Shown here in pieces: positions 32,382 to 39,317 of a stretch of 44,992 bases of DNA. The position numbers and the translations under genes are program-made. The notes beneath the pieces were generated by a model. It did no database searches. It was given only the letters and a program-made list of their open reading frames with translations, and was not told where the DNA came from. Each line of letters opens with the position of its first letter. Within the stretch, counting starts at the first letter, position 1. The DNA comes from Prochlorococcus sp. AG-347-B23 (lineage in GTDB: Bacteria > Cyanobacteriota > Cyanobacteriia > PCC-6307 > Cyanobiaceae): NCBI GenBank assembly GCA_003281715.1, contig QCBE01000011.1:1-44992 (forward strand). The letters are read 5' to 3'.

Positions 32382-32564
32382 TTATTCAGATTCATAAAGC
32401 AAAATAGATTCAATTATTCTTTTATCACTATCAGAAAGTTTATAGTCTTCCAATTTCCACTCAACAAAGTGTACACACTCATCAATAGAAGGATTCTTAT
32501 CCCGGCACTTACGCCACTCTCTAATCCAATCTGCCAAGGCAAAAGTTATTTTTGTAGTAAGCAT
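32382..32564 (-). CDS. 60-residue hypothetical protein
   Basis: From ATG at 32562-32564: MLTTKITFALADWIREWRKC, then RDKNPSIDECVHFVEWKLED and a helical end. A TTG three codons upstream would add MVN. Helices, three aromatic-rich segments and two cysteines; no family recognised. A 29-residue ORF with a much stronger ribosome-binding site overlaps its start in another frame (32521-32610). Confidence 0.5.
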   Translation of the reverse strand: MLTTKITFALADWIREWRKCRDKNPSIDECVHFVEWKLEDYKLSDSDKRIIESILLYESE

Positions 32565-32610
32565 ATTTACCAATTAGGGTAATTAAAATCTCTGCCAGTA
32601 GGTTCTTCAT
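32521..32610 (-). CDS. Possible 29-residue leader ORF with a perfect Shine-Dalgarno site
   Basis: AAAGGAGG with further G residues stands about 9 bases before the ATG at 32608-32610. The peptide is MKNLLAEILITLIGKYAYYK followed by NNFCLGRLD. It overlaps the start of the next gene by 44 bases in another frame. The strong site contrasts with the weak ones around it. It may be a real hydrophobic peptide or a leader that controls the downstream gene. Confidence 0.35.
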   Translation of the reverse strand: MKNLLAEILITLIGKYAYYKNNFCLGRLD

Positions 32611-32780
32611 AAAATCCCCCCTCCTTTATACCTTTATAATATTTTTTAATAATCTTTTAGAAGAAGCTATTGAGGGAACTAAATCTCCTGAATATATTGG
32701 CTCCATCGTAATTGATATAATGATTTAAAGTATTTATTATTCTATATAAGAATTTAATAAATAGATTATTAATATTCATT

Positions 32781-32876
32781 ATGGATTTCATCAAAAAGAA
32801 CAAGATTTTAACATTAATGGCGGTAATTGCAGTTTTATCATTTGTATTAGAAAAAGTAGGCATAATACACCCTTAA
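32781..32876 (+). CDS. 31-residue single-span membrane peptide
   Basis: ATG 32781 gives MDFIKKNKILTLMAVIAVLS, then FVLEKVGIIHP. A positively charged N terminus (KKNK) is followed by one hydrophobic helix, a normal signal-anchor layout. A longer minus-strand ORF here (32657-32863) has no such design and was rejected. No family recognised. Confidence 0.5.
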   Translation: MDFIKKNKILTLMAVIAVLSFVLEKVGIIHP

Positions 32877-32905
32877 ATTAATTAAGTTTATTTGATAAAT
32901 ACTTC

Positions 32906-32995
32906 CTAATGAAATAAGTAAACAGATACTATTACTGCAAAAATAAGCAATGGAGATAATAATGTAAAAATTAAAGTTGAAAGATTAATAAGCAT
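32906..32995 (-). CDS. 29-residue single-span membrane peptide
   Basis: ATG at 32993-32995 opens MLINLSTLIFTLLSPLLIFA and ends VIVSVYLFH. It is almost wholly hydrophobic. It converges on the 31-residue peptide with 29 bases between the stops. The sequence does not match PsbM, PsaM, PetN or PetM by memory. No clear ribosome-binding site. Confidence 0.35.
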   Translation of the reverse strand: MLINLSTLIFTLLSPLLIFAVIVSVYLFH

Positions 32996-33085
32996 AAATT
33001 TTAAATAAATACACAAATTTAATAAACATCACTTTTAAGCATTTGCAATAAGTAAAATTTAAATTATTACGATATAAAAAAACAT

Positions 33086-33283
33086 TTGAATAAAGAAAGA
33101 TATAAAGAAGAATATGAAGAGGGGTCAGAATTACTATGGCCTAGTGATAAAGAAGATAAAATAACTCGGCAATTTTATAAAGATTTATCTAATCTTTCAA
33201 ATAACGTAAACTATAGTAAAAAGAAAAAGCTAAAGCTTTTTGAACAAGTAGTTAGAATAATAACAGGCAAAGGCTGGGGTTAA
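33086..33283 (+). CDS. 65-residue charged hypothetical protein
   Basis: TTG 33086 opens MNKERYKEEYEEGSELLWPS, followed by KEDKITRQFYKDLSNLSNNV and a basic end (SKKKKLKLFEQVVRIITGKG). There is no in-frame ATG, so the TTG is the only start. It lies 17 bases before the CPBP protease and may be cotranscribed with it. No family recognised. Confidence 0.5.
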   Translation: MNKERYKEEYEEGSELLWPSDKEDKITRQFYKDLSNLSNNVNYSKKKKLKLFEQVVRIITGKGWG

Positions 33284-33300
33284 TTAATATTCAAACTAAA

Positions 33301-34161
33301 ATGAAAAATTTAATGATATTAATTAAAAGTTTTTTTCTTTTAAGACCAAGATTTTTATCCACTATATTTTTTATTCCAATTCTTTATGGCATTGGCTGGG
33401 CTTTATCTCAGCCACTTTTATTGTTTAATTTTGAAAAAGAAAATTTATCATTAATTGGAACTATTATTACTTTCTTTCTTTTTATCTTATTACTCCCATA
33501 TTGGTTTTATATCAAACGAAACAACTCAACTGCTTGGCTACTTCTTGGGATAACTAAAGACAAATTTTTAAAAAACTTTGTCAATTTTTCTAAAGGTATT
33601 TTATTTTCCTTAGTTTTAATAATTCTAATTCTGGTACCACTATTGCAAAAAAATTATATTTCTTGGATAGGTGAATTCTCGCCAATAATATTATTAAATT
33701 CTGTTGTACTGGGATTAGGTGTTGGATTCGCAGAGGAAATAATTTTTAGAGGCTGGTTACTAGAAGAATTAAAATTTGAATATGATACAAAAATATCAAT
33801 AGCTTTGCAAGCTATAATTTTTAGCTTCGTTCATAATTTATCAAATGAAATCTTTTGGGACATAGCAAGATTACGTTTGGGATTTATTTTACTTGGGATA
33901 TTTCTATCATTAGTAAAAATTAGAGGTAAAGGTACTTTATGGAATTGCATAGGAATTCATGGAGGACTTGTGGGCATTTGGTTTTTATTAAATAACGGAT
34001 TAATAGAATTCAAAGAAAATACACCTTCTTTTTTAGCAGGGCCTTTTACACAAAATGTTCCGAACCCAATCGGAAGCTTTAGTGCAATTTTAATATTACT
34101 TTTGTTATGTATTTTTTATATAGTAAAATCAAAAAAGATTATTACTAGACGTTTTAATTAG
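33301..34161 (+). CDS. CPBP-family intramembrane glutamic protease
   Basis: A 286-residue membrane protein with about eight hydrophobic segments. Active-site motifs of the CPBP/CAAX (Rce1-like, Abi) family are present in order: EEIIFRGWLLEEL (EExxxR), FSFVHN (FxxxH) and GIHGG (HxxxN/G-type third motif). These proteases cleave within membranes; in cyanobacteria their targets are mostly unknown. The charged small protein at 33086 precedes it. Length is typical. Confidence 0.85.
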   Translation: MKNLMILIKSFFLLRPRFLSTIFFIPILYGIGWALSQPLLLFNFEKENLSLIGTIITFFLFILLLPYWFYIKRNNSTAWLLLGITKDKFLKNFVNFSKGILFSLVLIILILVPLLQKNYISWIGEFSPIILLNSVVLGLGVGFAEEIIFRGWLLEELKFEYDTKISIALQAIIFSFVHNLSNEIFWDIARLRLGFILLGIFLSLVKIRGKGTLWNCIGIHGGLVGIWFLLNNGLIEFKENTPSFLAGPFTQNVPNPIGSFSAILILLLLCIFYIVKSKKIITRRFN

Positions 34162-34223
34162 ATATAAATACGGATTGATTTTTGATTAGTAATTGTCAGA
34201 TTAAAATAAAGCTTAATATTCAT

Positions 34224-34388
34224 ATGAACTTTGAGGCAGGAATAAGGTTTATTGTATTTTTAATAATTTTTGGAGTTACAAACTATCTAATGATGTTGAG
34301 AAGACATGAAAACGACATCAAAAAAAAGAAATATTTACAGCAGAAAAAAATTTCCAGGCTATATCCTAAAGGTTCATTTATTTTCTGA
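34224..34388 (+). CDS. 54-residue single-span membrane protein
   Basis: From ATG 34224: MNFEAGIRFIVFLIIFGVTN, then YLMMLRRHENDIKKKKYLQQ, then a basic end. One hydrophobic helix (about 8-24) is followed by a Lys/Arg/Gln-rich tail. An upstream start at 34182 (an ATT-type or other codon; MISNCQIKIK if used) is less likely. No family recognised. Confidence 0.5.
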   Translation: MNFEAGIRFIVFLIIFGVTNYLMMLRRHENDIKKKKYLQQKKISRLYPKGSFIF

Positions 34389-34416
34389 AATTAAAAAAGG
34401 TTTTTGTAGAATTTCC

Positions 34417-34665
34417 TCACCATTTTTTATTAGTTTTTTGCCAACCTTCATTTAACAATTTTTGCCATAATATTCTTGCTTCTTCAATAACAATTTTTTT
34501 TCTAGTTTTCATTAATGGAGGATTTTCACCATGAATTCCCATAATAATTCCTTCTTCAATAAACATATAATCAATAGATTTATCAGAATTATCTCTATCT
34601 TTGTAGAAACGCATCACCCCTACAAAATTGGAGTCAATTAACCAGAAATCATTATTTGTATTCAA
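34417..34665 (-). CDS. DUF1651-like small protein
   Basis: An 82-residue protein. It opens MNTNNDFWLIDSNFVGVMRF and ends with KTRKKIVIEEARILWQKLLN, then EGWQKTNKKW. The WLIDS start and the R-K-K-x-x-x-E-x-A-x-x-L-W-x-x-L-x-x-x-G-W end fit DUF1651, found in marine Synechococcus and Prochlorococcus. Function is unknown. About 70 bases separate it from arfB on the same strand. Confidence 0.65.
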   Translation of the reverse strand: MNTNNDFWLIDSNFVGVMRFYKDRDNSDKSIDYMFIEEGIIMGIHGENPPLMKTRKKIVIEEARILWQKLLNEGWQKTNKKW

Positions 34666-34737
34666 AAATCCAAAATGAAATTAAATTAATAATATGCTTT
34701 CATTACAATTTGCGAGGGAAATATTTATTTAGTTTAT

Positions 34738-35166
34738 TCAAATTTGATATGTTTTTTCTTTTTGTCTACTTTTTTTCAATTCGCCACGTTTTTTCTTAAC
34801 CTCAACTCTTTTCTTTTGTGATGCTTTAGTGGGTTGTGTATATTTTCTTAATTTAAAAGGTTTATTTAAAGCATTTTTTATTATTGAACTAAATTTTATT
34901 AAAGCTAGCTGCCTATTTAATAATTGATTTCTGTGTTCTTGAACCGCTAAACGTAAGCTATTATTCACTAATTTATTTTTCAAGTTTCTCTTAAGAATTT
35001 CTTTCTGATAATCATTTAATACTTTGGAATCTTCTAAATTAAAAATAATCTCTACTCTGCTTTCAATTTTATTTACATTTTGTCCTCCAGGACCGGAGGA
35101 TCTGGAAAATCGCCACTTAATTTCGTTGGATGGGATTACTAATGTTTTAGTAATTTTTAAATCCAT
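34738..35166 (-). CDS. arfB: Alternative ribosome-rescue peptidyl-tRNA hydrolase ArfB
   Basis: A 142-residue protein. FSRSSGPGGQNVNKIESRVE (20-39) carries the catalytic GGQ (27-29) of class I release factors. The C-terminal 40 residues are strongly basic (KKRVEVKKKRGELKKSRQKE), the tail that enters the mRNA channel of stalled ribosomes. No codon-recognition domain is present, and the length fits ArfB (YaeJ/ICT1). It frees nascent chains from non-stop ribosomes. Confidence 0.93.
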   Translation of the reverse strand: MDLKITKTLVIPSNEIKWRFSRSSGPGGQNVNKIESRVEIIFNLEDSKVLNDYQKEILKRNLKNKLVNNSLRLAVQEHRNQLLNRQLALIKFSSIIKNALNKPFKLRKYTQPTKASQKKRVEVKKKRGELKKSRQKEKTYQI

Positions 35167-35237
35167 TTTTAGTTCTTTTTGATTTAGATCTTTAGAATCA
35201 TCTCCTTAATACTTTAAAACATATCTTAAAATTCGAT

Positions 35238-35314
35238 CGGTAAATACTGGGCGGTTAAGTTAGGTAAACCGAAATTCGGTGTATTTGCCGTATCAATATC
35301 TTCGGTATTTATCC
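35238..35314 (+). promoter_or_regulatory. Leader with two mutually exclusive folds ahead of a short ORF
   Basis: CGGTAAATA (35238-35246) pairs over 9 bp (one G-U) with TATTTGCCG (35282-35290), enclosing a small hairpin ACCGA/TCGGT (35268-35280). The same 5' segment, 35239-35247, can instead pair over 9 bp (one G-U) with 35305-35313 (GTATTTATC). A competing-stem design ahead of a gene start is a hallmark of riboswitches and attenuators. It ends 57 bases before ATG 35371. No known class (B12, preQ1, glutamine) is clearly matched. Confidence 0.35.
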
Positions 35315-35370
35315 TTTCATATTTCAAAGAATTATCAGATATTTAATTTGTACTAATTCAAAGGTCACTT

Positions 35371-35607
35371 ATGTATTCTATGTTTGATCTTCTTTTTGAA
35401 ACACCTTCATATCGCCCTGTATATGTTATTTCCGATAGTGAAATGAAGGAGTTAAAGAAAAACCAACATCAAGAAGAGCTTGATGAAATTACAACACAAA
35501 AAGTAAGACTTGAAGATGCTTTTAAAGCTCAACTAAAACATCTTGAAGAGAGAGAAAAAGAAGTAAAAAAAGAACTTAAAGTACTCTCAGCCTCAAAAGA
35601 TAAATAA
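35371..35607 (+). CDS. 78-residue coiled-coil hypothetical protein
   Basis: ATG 35371 opens MYSMFDLLFETPSYRPVYVI, then from residue 22 on a long charged helix (SEMKELKKNQHQEELDEITT, with LKHLEEREKEVKKELKVL near the end) that should form a coiled coil. The conserved-looking FDLLFETPSYRPVYVIS head has no named domain. A terminator follows 27 bases after the stop. It is preceded by the alternative-fold leader, so it may be a regulated single-gene unit. Confidence 0.65.
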   Translation: MYSMFDLLFETPSYRPVYVISDSEMKELKKNQHQEELDEITTQKVRLEDAFKAQLKHLEEREKEVKKELKVLSASKDK

Positions 35608-35634
35608 TTTATTTTTAGAGAAATTACTTTTTTC

Positions 35635-35660
35635 AAAGACGGTTAAACACCGTCTTTTTT
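35635..35660 (+). terminator. Rho-independent terminator
   Basis: AAAGACGG (35635-35642), loop TTAAACA, CCGTCTTT (35650-35657), then three more T. This is a perfect 8-bp stem with a T6 run, 27 bases after the stop of the coiled-coil gene. Confidence 0.85.
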
Positions 35661-35726
35661 AATTCTTATAGTTTTAAGGGATATATTAAATCCACAGATT
35701 TTAAAAATATTTTCCATAATAAAAAA

Positions 35727-35831
35727 ATGAACAATAACAAAGAAAAAATAAGAATGTTCTTACCCTTTAGTTGGGTAATCTGTGCAGCAATATCTTTTGC
35801 TTATATAAATTCGCATTTAATAAATACCTAA
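35727..35831 (+). CDS. 34-residue single-span membrane peptide
   Basis: ATG 35727 gives MNNNKEKIRMFLPFSWVICA, then AISFAYINSHLINT. A basic/polar N terminus precedes one hydrophobic helix. It ends 5 bases before the 114-residue membrane protein and may be cotranscribed. No family recognised. Confidence 0.45.
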   Translation: MNNNKEKIRMFLPFSWVICAAISFAYINSHLINT

Positions 35832-35836
35832 TATAA

Positions 35837-36181
35837 ATGTCTTATCCCTCAAGAGACGAAATACTTGCATCTTCAAAAGGGTGGATAGCATCTTTTTTAA
35901 ATTTTCTTCCTGGTTTAGGATCGGGTTACTTATATCAAAGAAGATGGAGACCCTATTTTTTTACCCTCACTGCTAGTACTGCTTGGTTCGCTTTAGGTAT
36001 TTTTTTACAAGGTGATTCAGAGCCTTCTCAAAATGAACAAATAATTGGAATTTCTGGTCTTTTTTTCATATCAATAGTTACAGTTATAGAAGCCAACTTG
36101 GCTTTCAAAAAAGCAAGTAATAAAACAAAAGCTGAAAAAGAGAAAATAATATCCACTACCAAAAAAGGATGGTTTAAATAA
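35837..36181 (+). CDS. 114-residue integral membrane protein, unknown
   Basis: The protein opens MSYPSRDEILASSKGWIASF, then a glycine-rich NFLPGLGSGYLYQRRWRPYF, two clear membrane helices (about 40-57 and 68-88) and a basic C-terminal tail (KKASNKTKAEKEKI). The LPGLGSGYLYQRRW turn looks like the TM2-domain type (G-x-x-G-x-x-x-F/Y-x) but is not a firm match. The function is unknown. Confidence 0.65.
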   Translation: MSYPSRDEILASSKGWIASFLNFLPGLGSGYLYQRRWRPYFFTLTASTAWFALGIFLQGDSEPSQNEQIIGISGLFFISIVTVIEANLAFKKASNKTKAEKEKIISTTKKGWFK

Positions 36182-36279
36182 TTCAAAAAATTAGATCTAA
36201 AAAATATTTATTTGTTCTAAGTTTTTTAATTTAAGTAAAAAATTCCCATATATAATTTTAAGATAATTTAAAATTTTTT

Positions 36280-36552
36280 TTAGTTATAAAAAAATAAAAT
36301 TTCCTTTTCTTTGAGACCTTCCCATCCCGAGTCTATTAATAATTGATTCAATGTTTCTTTATCAAAATGCTTAGAACCCGTTTTGACGCATCTATTTCTC
36401 ATTGATTTTTTAACACCACTCCTTTGTCTTTTATTCTCCTCATCCATAATTCTATTGTATAGATCTAGCATTTTTTGAGGGATTGGAGTACCGTCAAGAT
36501 CCACTCCATTTTGAATAGCAAGATCAACACCCTGCATTCCCATTTTCTCCAT
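36280..36552 (-). CDS. 90-residue hypothetical protein
   Basis: The protein opens MEKMGMQGVDLAIQNGVDLD, has a basic middle (KRQRSGVKKSMRNRCVKTGS) and a C-terminal helix with KETLNQLLIDSGWEGL. It looks soluble and may bind nucleic acid by its basic middle (inference). No family recognised. It is 67 bases downstream of prxQ on the same strand. Confidence 0.55.
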   Translation of the reverse strand: MEKMGMQGVDLAIQNGVDLDGTPIPQKMLDLYNRIMDEENKRQRSGVKKSMRNRCVKTGSKHFDKETLNQLLIDSGWEGLKEKEILFFYN

Positions 36553-36619
36553 ATATTTAAAAAAAGCTGAAACTATAATAAAACAAAACTTATTAATCTA
36601 AAATTCTTTGAATAATTAT

Positions 36620-37069
36620 TTATTGATTTTGAATTTCCTTAAGTACTCTAATAGCCTCTTTAATGTGTTCAGGACCATTCAATAAATCTCTAAAAATATG
36701 CCTAACTGTTCCTTTGCGATCAATAACGTAAGTTACCCTACCATCCATGAAACCTAATACTTTAGGAACTTTAAAAGTTTTCCTTAGAGAGTCATTCGTA
36801 TCACAGAGTAGTGGATATTGTAATTTATTTTTATTAGCAAATGACAAATGACTTGAGGTACTTCCATTACTTACTCCCCAAACTTGTGCCCCTAATACTT
36901 TAAACAAGTCATATTTATCTCTAAATCCGCAAACTTCTATAGTGCAACCCGGCGTATCATCTTTTGGATAAAAAAACAAAACAAGGGGGGTTTTTAAACC
37001 CTTATTTGATCTTTTAACTCCATTTTGATCCAGTAAAGAAAATTCTGGAATTTTATCTCCAATCTTCAC
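36620..37069 (-). CDS. bcp: Peroxiredoxin of the BCP/PrxQ type
   Basis: A 149-residue thioredoxin-fold peroxidase. YPKDDTPGCTIEVCGFRD contains the peroxidatic C42 and resolving C47, spaced by four residues as in the BCP/PrxQ class. KIGDKIPEFSLLDQNG opens it and RVTYVIDRKGTVRHIF lies near the C terminus. It reduces hydroperoxides with thioredoxin as donor. Length is typical. Confidence 0.94.
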   Translation of the reverse strand: MKIGDKIPEFSLLDQNGVKRSNKGLKTPLVLFFYPKDDTPGCTIEVCGFRDKYDLFKVLGAQVWGVSNGSTSSHLSFANKNKLQYPLLCDTNDSLRKTFKVPKVLGFMDGRVTYVIDRKGTVRHIFRDLLNGPEHIKEAIRVLKEIQNQ

Positions 37070-37218
37070 AATGATTCTTATAAAGTTCCATATTAGAGGT
37101 TAATATGTTTTTTTTGTGGCCTTAAAGTAAATAACTGATATTAAAGTCAGTTTTTTTGTTTTAAAAGATACTAAAAAATTATTGAAATAAACTAGGGTGA
37201 ATTTATTAATTCAATAAT

Positions 37219-37353
37219 ATGGAATTAATAATTTATATTTTATTATTTCTAATTCTTTTTTTGGGAGTTATTTTTAATTTAAAAATAACTAATTTTAAAA
37301 AAATTAAAGAAATACGAAACAAAGCCAAAGATTATTCAAAAAAGAATAATTAA
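37219..37353 (+). CDS. 44-residue single-span membrane peptide
   Basis: ATG 37219 gives MELIIYILLFLILFLGVIFN and a basic tail (LKITNFKKIKEIRNKAKDYS). One hydrophobic helix and a Lys-rich cytoplasmic tail. The codon use is extremely AT-rich. No family recognised. Confidence 0.45.
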   Translation: MELIIYILLFLILFLGVIFNLKITNFKKIKEIRNKAKDYSKKNN

Positions 37354-37369
37354 ATTAGTATTGCTAAGA

Positions 37370-37609
37370 TTAAAATTCAATTTTTTCATTTGGAGTAAAT
37401 ACTGAGCAATATTTTTTTACAAGGTCCTTTGGCTGAATAGTGGAAGGATTCGTTAATTTTAATTTTAGTTTTTCTATAGCCTCATTAGCATTAATCTCTC
37501 CTAGTCGATATCTTGCACACGTATCCAATACTTTAAACATTTTTGTGGTAACGGCTTCAGCTGGATAAATTAGAAAAAAAAGGTAAAAAACAACAAATAA
37601 GTACTTCAT
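37370..37609 (-). CDS. 79-residue secreted hypothetical protein
   Basis: From ATG at 37607-37609: MKYLFVVFYLFFLIYPAEAV, a signal peptide with an AEA cleavage site. The mature part has two cysteines (LDTCARYRLGEI, KKYCSVFTPN) and a helix with INANEAIEKLKLKL. An upstream ATG (37636) would put nine residues before a normal signal peptide, which is less likely. No domain recognised. Confidence 0.6.
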   Translation of the reverse strand: MKYLFVVFYLFFLIYPAEAVTTKMFKVLDTCARYRLGEINANEAIEKLKLKLTNPSTIQPKDLVKKYCSVFTPNEKIEF

Positions 37610-37787
37610 TTTTTTTTGATAGTAGATATTTAGCAAATGGTTTCAATAGTTTAGAAAAAAAATTAATTTAGAAAAGATTAAAATTTAATAGAATAATCTA
37701 TTATGGATTGAATCTAGAATTTCTATAAAATAATAATAAAAGAAATTAAGATAAAATAAGTGTTAGTAATAAATAATCTCGGCGAAA

Positions 37788-37925
37788 ATGAGAAAATTAA
37801 TAGACAAACATAAAACTCTTATAAATTGGTACCAAAAAAAATTCAAATTGAGTGATTATCAATTACTTTGGTTAGTTTTCTTTAAAGGAGTATTAATAAC
37901 AATAATATTTTTCAAAATTTTTTAA
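37788..37925 (+). CDS. 45-residue membrane peptide
   Basis: ATG 37788 gives MRKLIDKHKTLINWYQKKFK, then LSDYQLLWLVFFKGVLITII and a FFKIF end. A basic amphipathic N-terminal half is followed by one hydrophobic helix. It lies about 90 bases upstream of tatA. No family is named with confidence. Confidence 0.5.
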   Translation: MRKLIDKHKTLINWYQKKFKLSDYQLLWLVFFKGVLITIIFFKIF

Positions 37926-38016
37926 TATTAAAAAAAGCTCTTCCGAGAATGAAATTTTCACATGATTTGACTATATTTAATAGTAGATTTCCTAATTAGT
38001 TAAATAGTTATCAGTT

Positions 38017-38283
38017 ATGAATATTTTTGGTGTAGGTTTGCCTGAAGTTACTGTAATACTTATCTTAGCTCTTTTAATTTTTGGTCCAAAAAAGCTTCCA
38101 GAATTAGGTAAACAGCTTGGTAAAACTTTGAAAAGTCTTAAAAAAGCATCGAATGAATTTCAAAATGAAATCGACCAAGTTATGAACGAAGAAGATAAAG
38201 ATGAATCTCCTAAATCTATAGAAAGCAATCAAACCAACGAAATTAATCAAGAAAAAATAGATTCAGAAAACAGCAAAAAATAA
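38017..38283 (+). CDS. tatA: Twin-arginine translocase TatA/E subunit
   Basis: An 88-residue protein. The N-terminal helix MNIFGVGLPEVTVILILALL is followed by the hinge IFGPKKLPELGKQLGKTLKS and an amphipathic helix, then an acidic, Asn/Ser/Glu-rich tail. FGPKKLPELG is the TatA/B hallmark. It forms the pore of the Tat system, exporting folded proteins across thylakoid and plasma membranes. TatC is not in the window. Confidence 0.94.
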   Translation: MNIFGVGLPEVTVILILALLIFGPKKLPELGKQLGKTLKSLKKASNEFQNEIDQVMNEEDKDESPKSIESNQTNEINQEKIDSENSKK

Positions 38284-38287
38284 TACC

Positions 38288-38680
38288 TTGGATAGGCCCA
38301 TAACCCCCATAGACGAATTTGAAAGAGCATTAGATAAAGCAGCTCTTACTAAAGAAGAATATGAATTGATAGACTACATCCGCTATACAAGTGTTTTTAC
38401 ACAACCTAGTCTTATTAAAGATTTAAAAAGGCCATCAAAACCTCCTCTTTTGTCAGTTCTATGTCAAATTTGCAGAAAAATTGGTTCGGAGATGCCAGAT
38501 CATTTCAAAAAAGTAATTGACTGGTCAATTGAAATAAGTGATCACAATACAAAATGGGATGCTCATTTAATTTGTGCAGAAGCATTAAATATAGACAAAA
38601 TCCCATTAAGTCCTATTCATGGAACAACTTTATTTGATGTTCTTGTTGTACACAAAGAATTATTTCTTGGCTTTGATTGA
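38288..38680 (+). CDS. 130-residue hypothetical protein downstream of tatA
   Basis: The protein starts (TTG at 38288) MDRPITPIDEFERALDKAAL. SVLCQICRKIGSEMPDHFKK has a CxxC pair, and WDAHLICAEALNIDKIPLSP lies in the C-terminal half with GTTLFDVLVVHKEL. It looks soluble and helical with no recognised domain. It begins 4 bases after tatA, so it is probably translated with it. No in-frame ATG offers a better start. Confidence 0.65.
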   Translation: MDRPITPIDEFERALDKAALTKEEYELIDYIRYTSVFTQPSLIKDLKRPSKPPLLSVLCQICRKIGSEMPDHFKKVIDWSIEISDHNTKWDAHLICAEALNIDKIPLSPIHGTTLFDVLVVHKELFLGFD

Positions 38681-38691
38681 ATTAAATTAAA

Positions 38692-39009
38692 TTAATCATC
38701 TAAAGGCACAGAATCAGTATCTATAACTTCCCTATCATCATACTTATTTATTTTATTTTCAATCCAGTTATTTATATAACTAACTAAAGGCAATGAACCT
38801 CTAAAAATAAAAATAGATGTAGGCAAAGCGCTTAATAATCCCACTACAGGACTTTTAAAAAGTAATTTTCCTGCTTTTATGTTAAATAAAATAATAAGCG
38901 CTGAGGGGACTATAACTTTAACTACTGTTTTGAGAGCCTCAAGCCAACCAACACGATATATCCACCATATTAAAATTATGCAAACTATATATAGGAATAA
39001 GTAAGTCAT
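38692..39009 (-). CDS. 105-residue integral membrane protein, unknown
   Basis: Three or four hydrophobic segments: MTYLFLYIVCIILIWWIYRV, then VKVIVPSALIILFNI, then a region around VVGLLSALPTSIFIF. The C-terminal tail is acidic (KYDDREVIDTDSVPLDD). No domain recognised. It converges with the gene after tatA, 11 bases apart. Confidence 0.6.
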   Translation of the reverse strand: MTYLFLYIVCIILIWWIYRVGWLEALKTVVKVIVPSALIILFNIKAGKLLFKSPVVGLLSALPTSIFIFRGSLPLVSYINNWIENKINKYDDREVIDTDSVPLDD

Positions 39010-39100
39010 AAAAATAGTATAATGATTATCTATTTATCTTGTTCTTACTAAGAAAAAGATTTTATAAATTTCTTTTACATCAATCAATCAAATTCTAGTA

Positions 39101-39316
39101 ATGAGTTTTTCTGAAATAAGAAAATTTTTAATCAAGATGCAATCTGATGAAGACTTAAAAAAGCAGGTTACAACATCCTCTACAGCGGATGATGTAGCCC
39201 TAATTGGTCAACGCTTAGGTTATGATTTTTCCGGAGATGATCTCTTAAGATTTAATGGACAAAAAGTTGATAAAGTTACCGTAAGAAAGGTAGATCATCC
39301 AGGAGAATATCACTAA
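39101..39316 (+). CDS. Nif11-like protein
   Basis: A 71-residue protein. MSFSEIRKFLIKMQSDEDLK opens it, then SSTADDVALIGQRLGYDFSG and DDLLRFNG. The helix-K-x-D-x-x-L-K and A-x-x-V-x-x-I-x-x-x-L-G-Y-x-F-x-x-D-D-L pattern is the Nif11 domain seen in nitrogen-fixation proteins and as leader of some RiPP precursors. No double-glycine cleavage site or Cys/Ser/Thr-rich core follows; the tail is QKVDKVTVRKVDHPGEYH. It is thus unlikely to be a lanthipeptide precursor. Confidence 0.7.
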   Translation: MSFSEIRKFLIKMQSDEDLKKQVTTSSTADDVALIGQRLGYDFSGDDLLRFNGQKVDKVTVRKVDHPGEYH

Positions 39317-39317
39317 A

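Noticed and set aside
32657..32863. 68-residue minus-strand frame
   Set aside because: It overlaps the better-designed 31-residue membrane peptide on plus, and its Asn/Ile/Phe-rich composition is typical of AT-rich noise.
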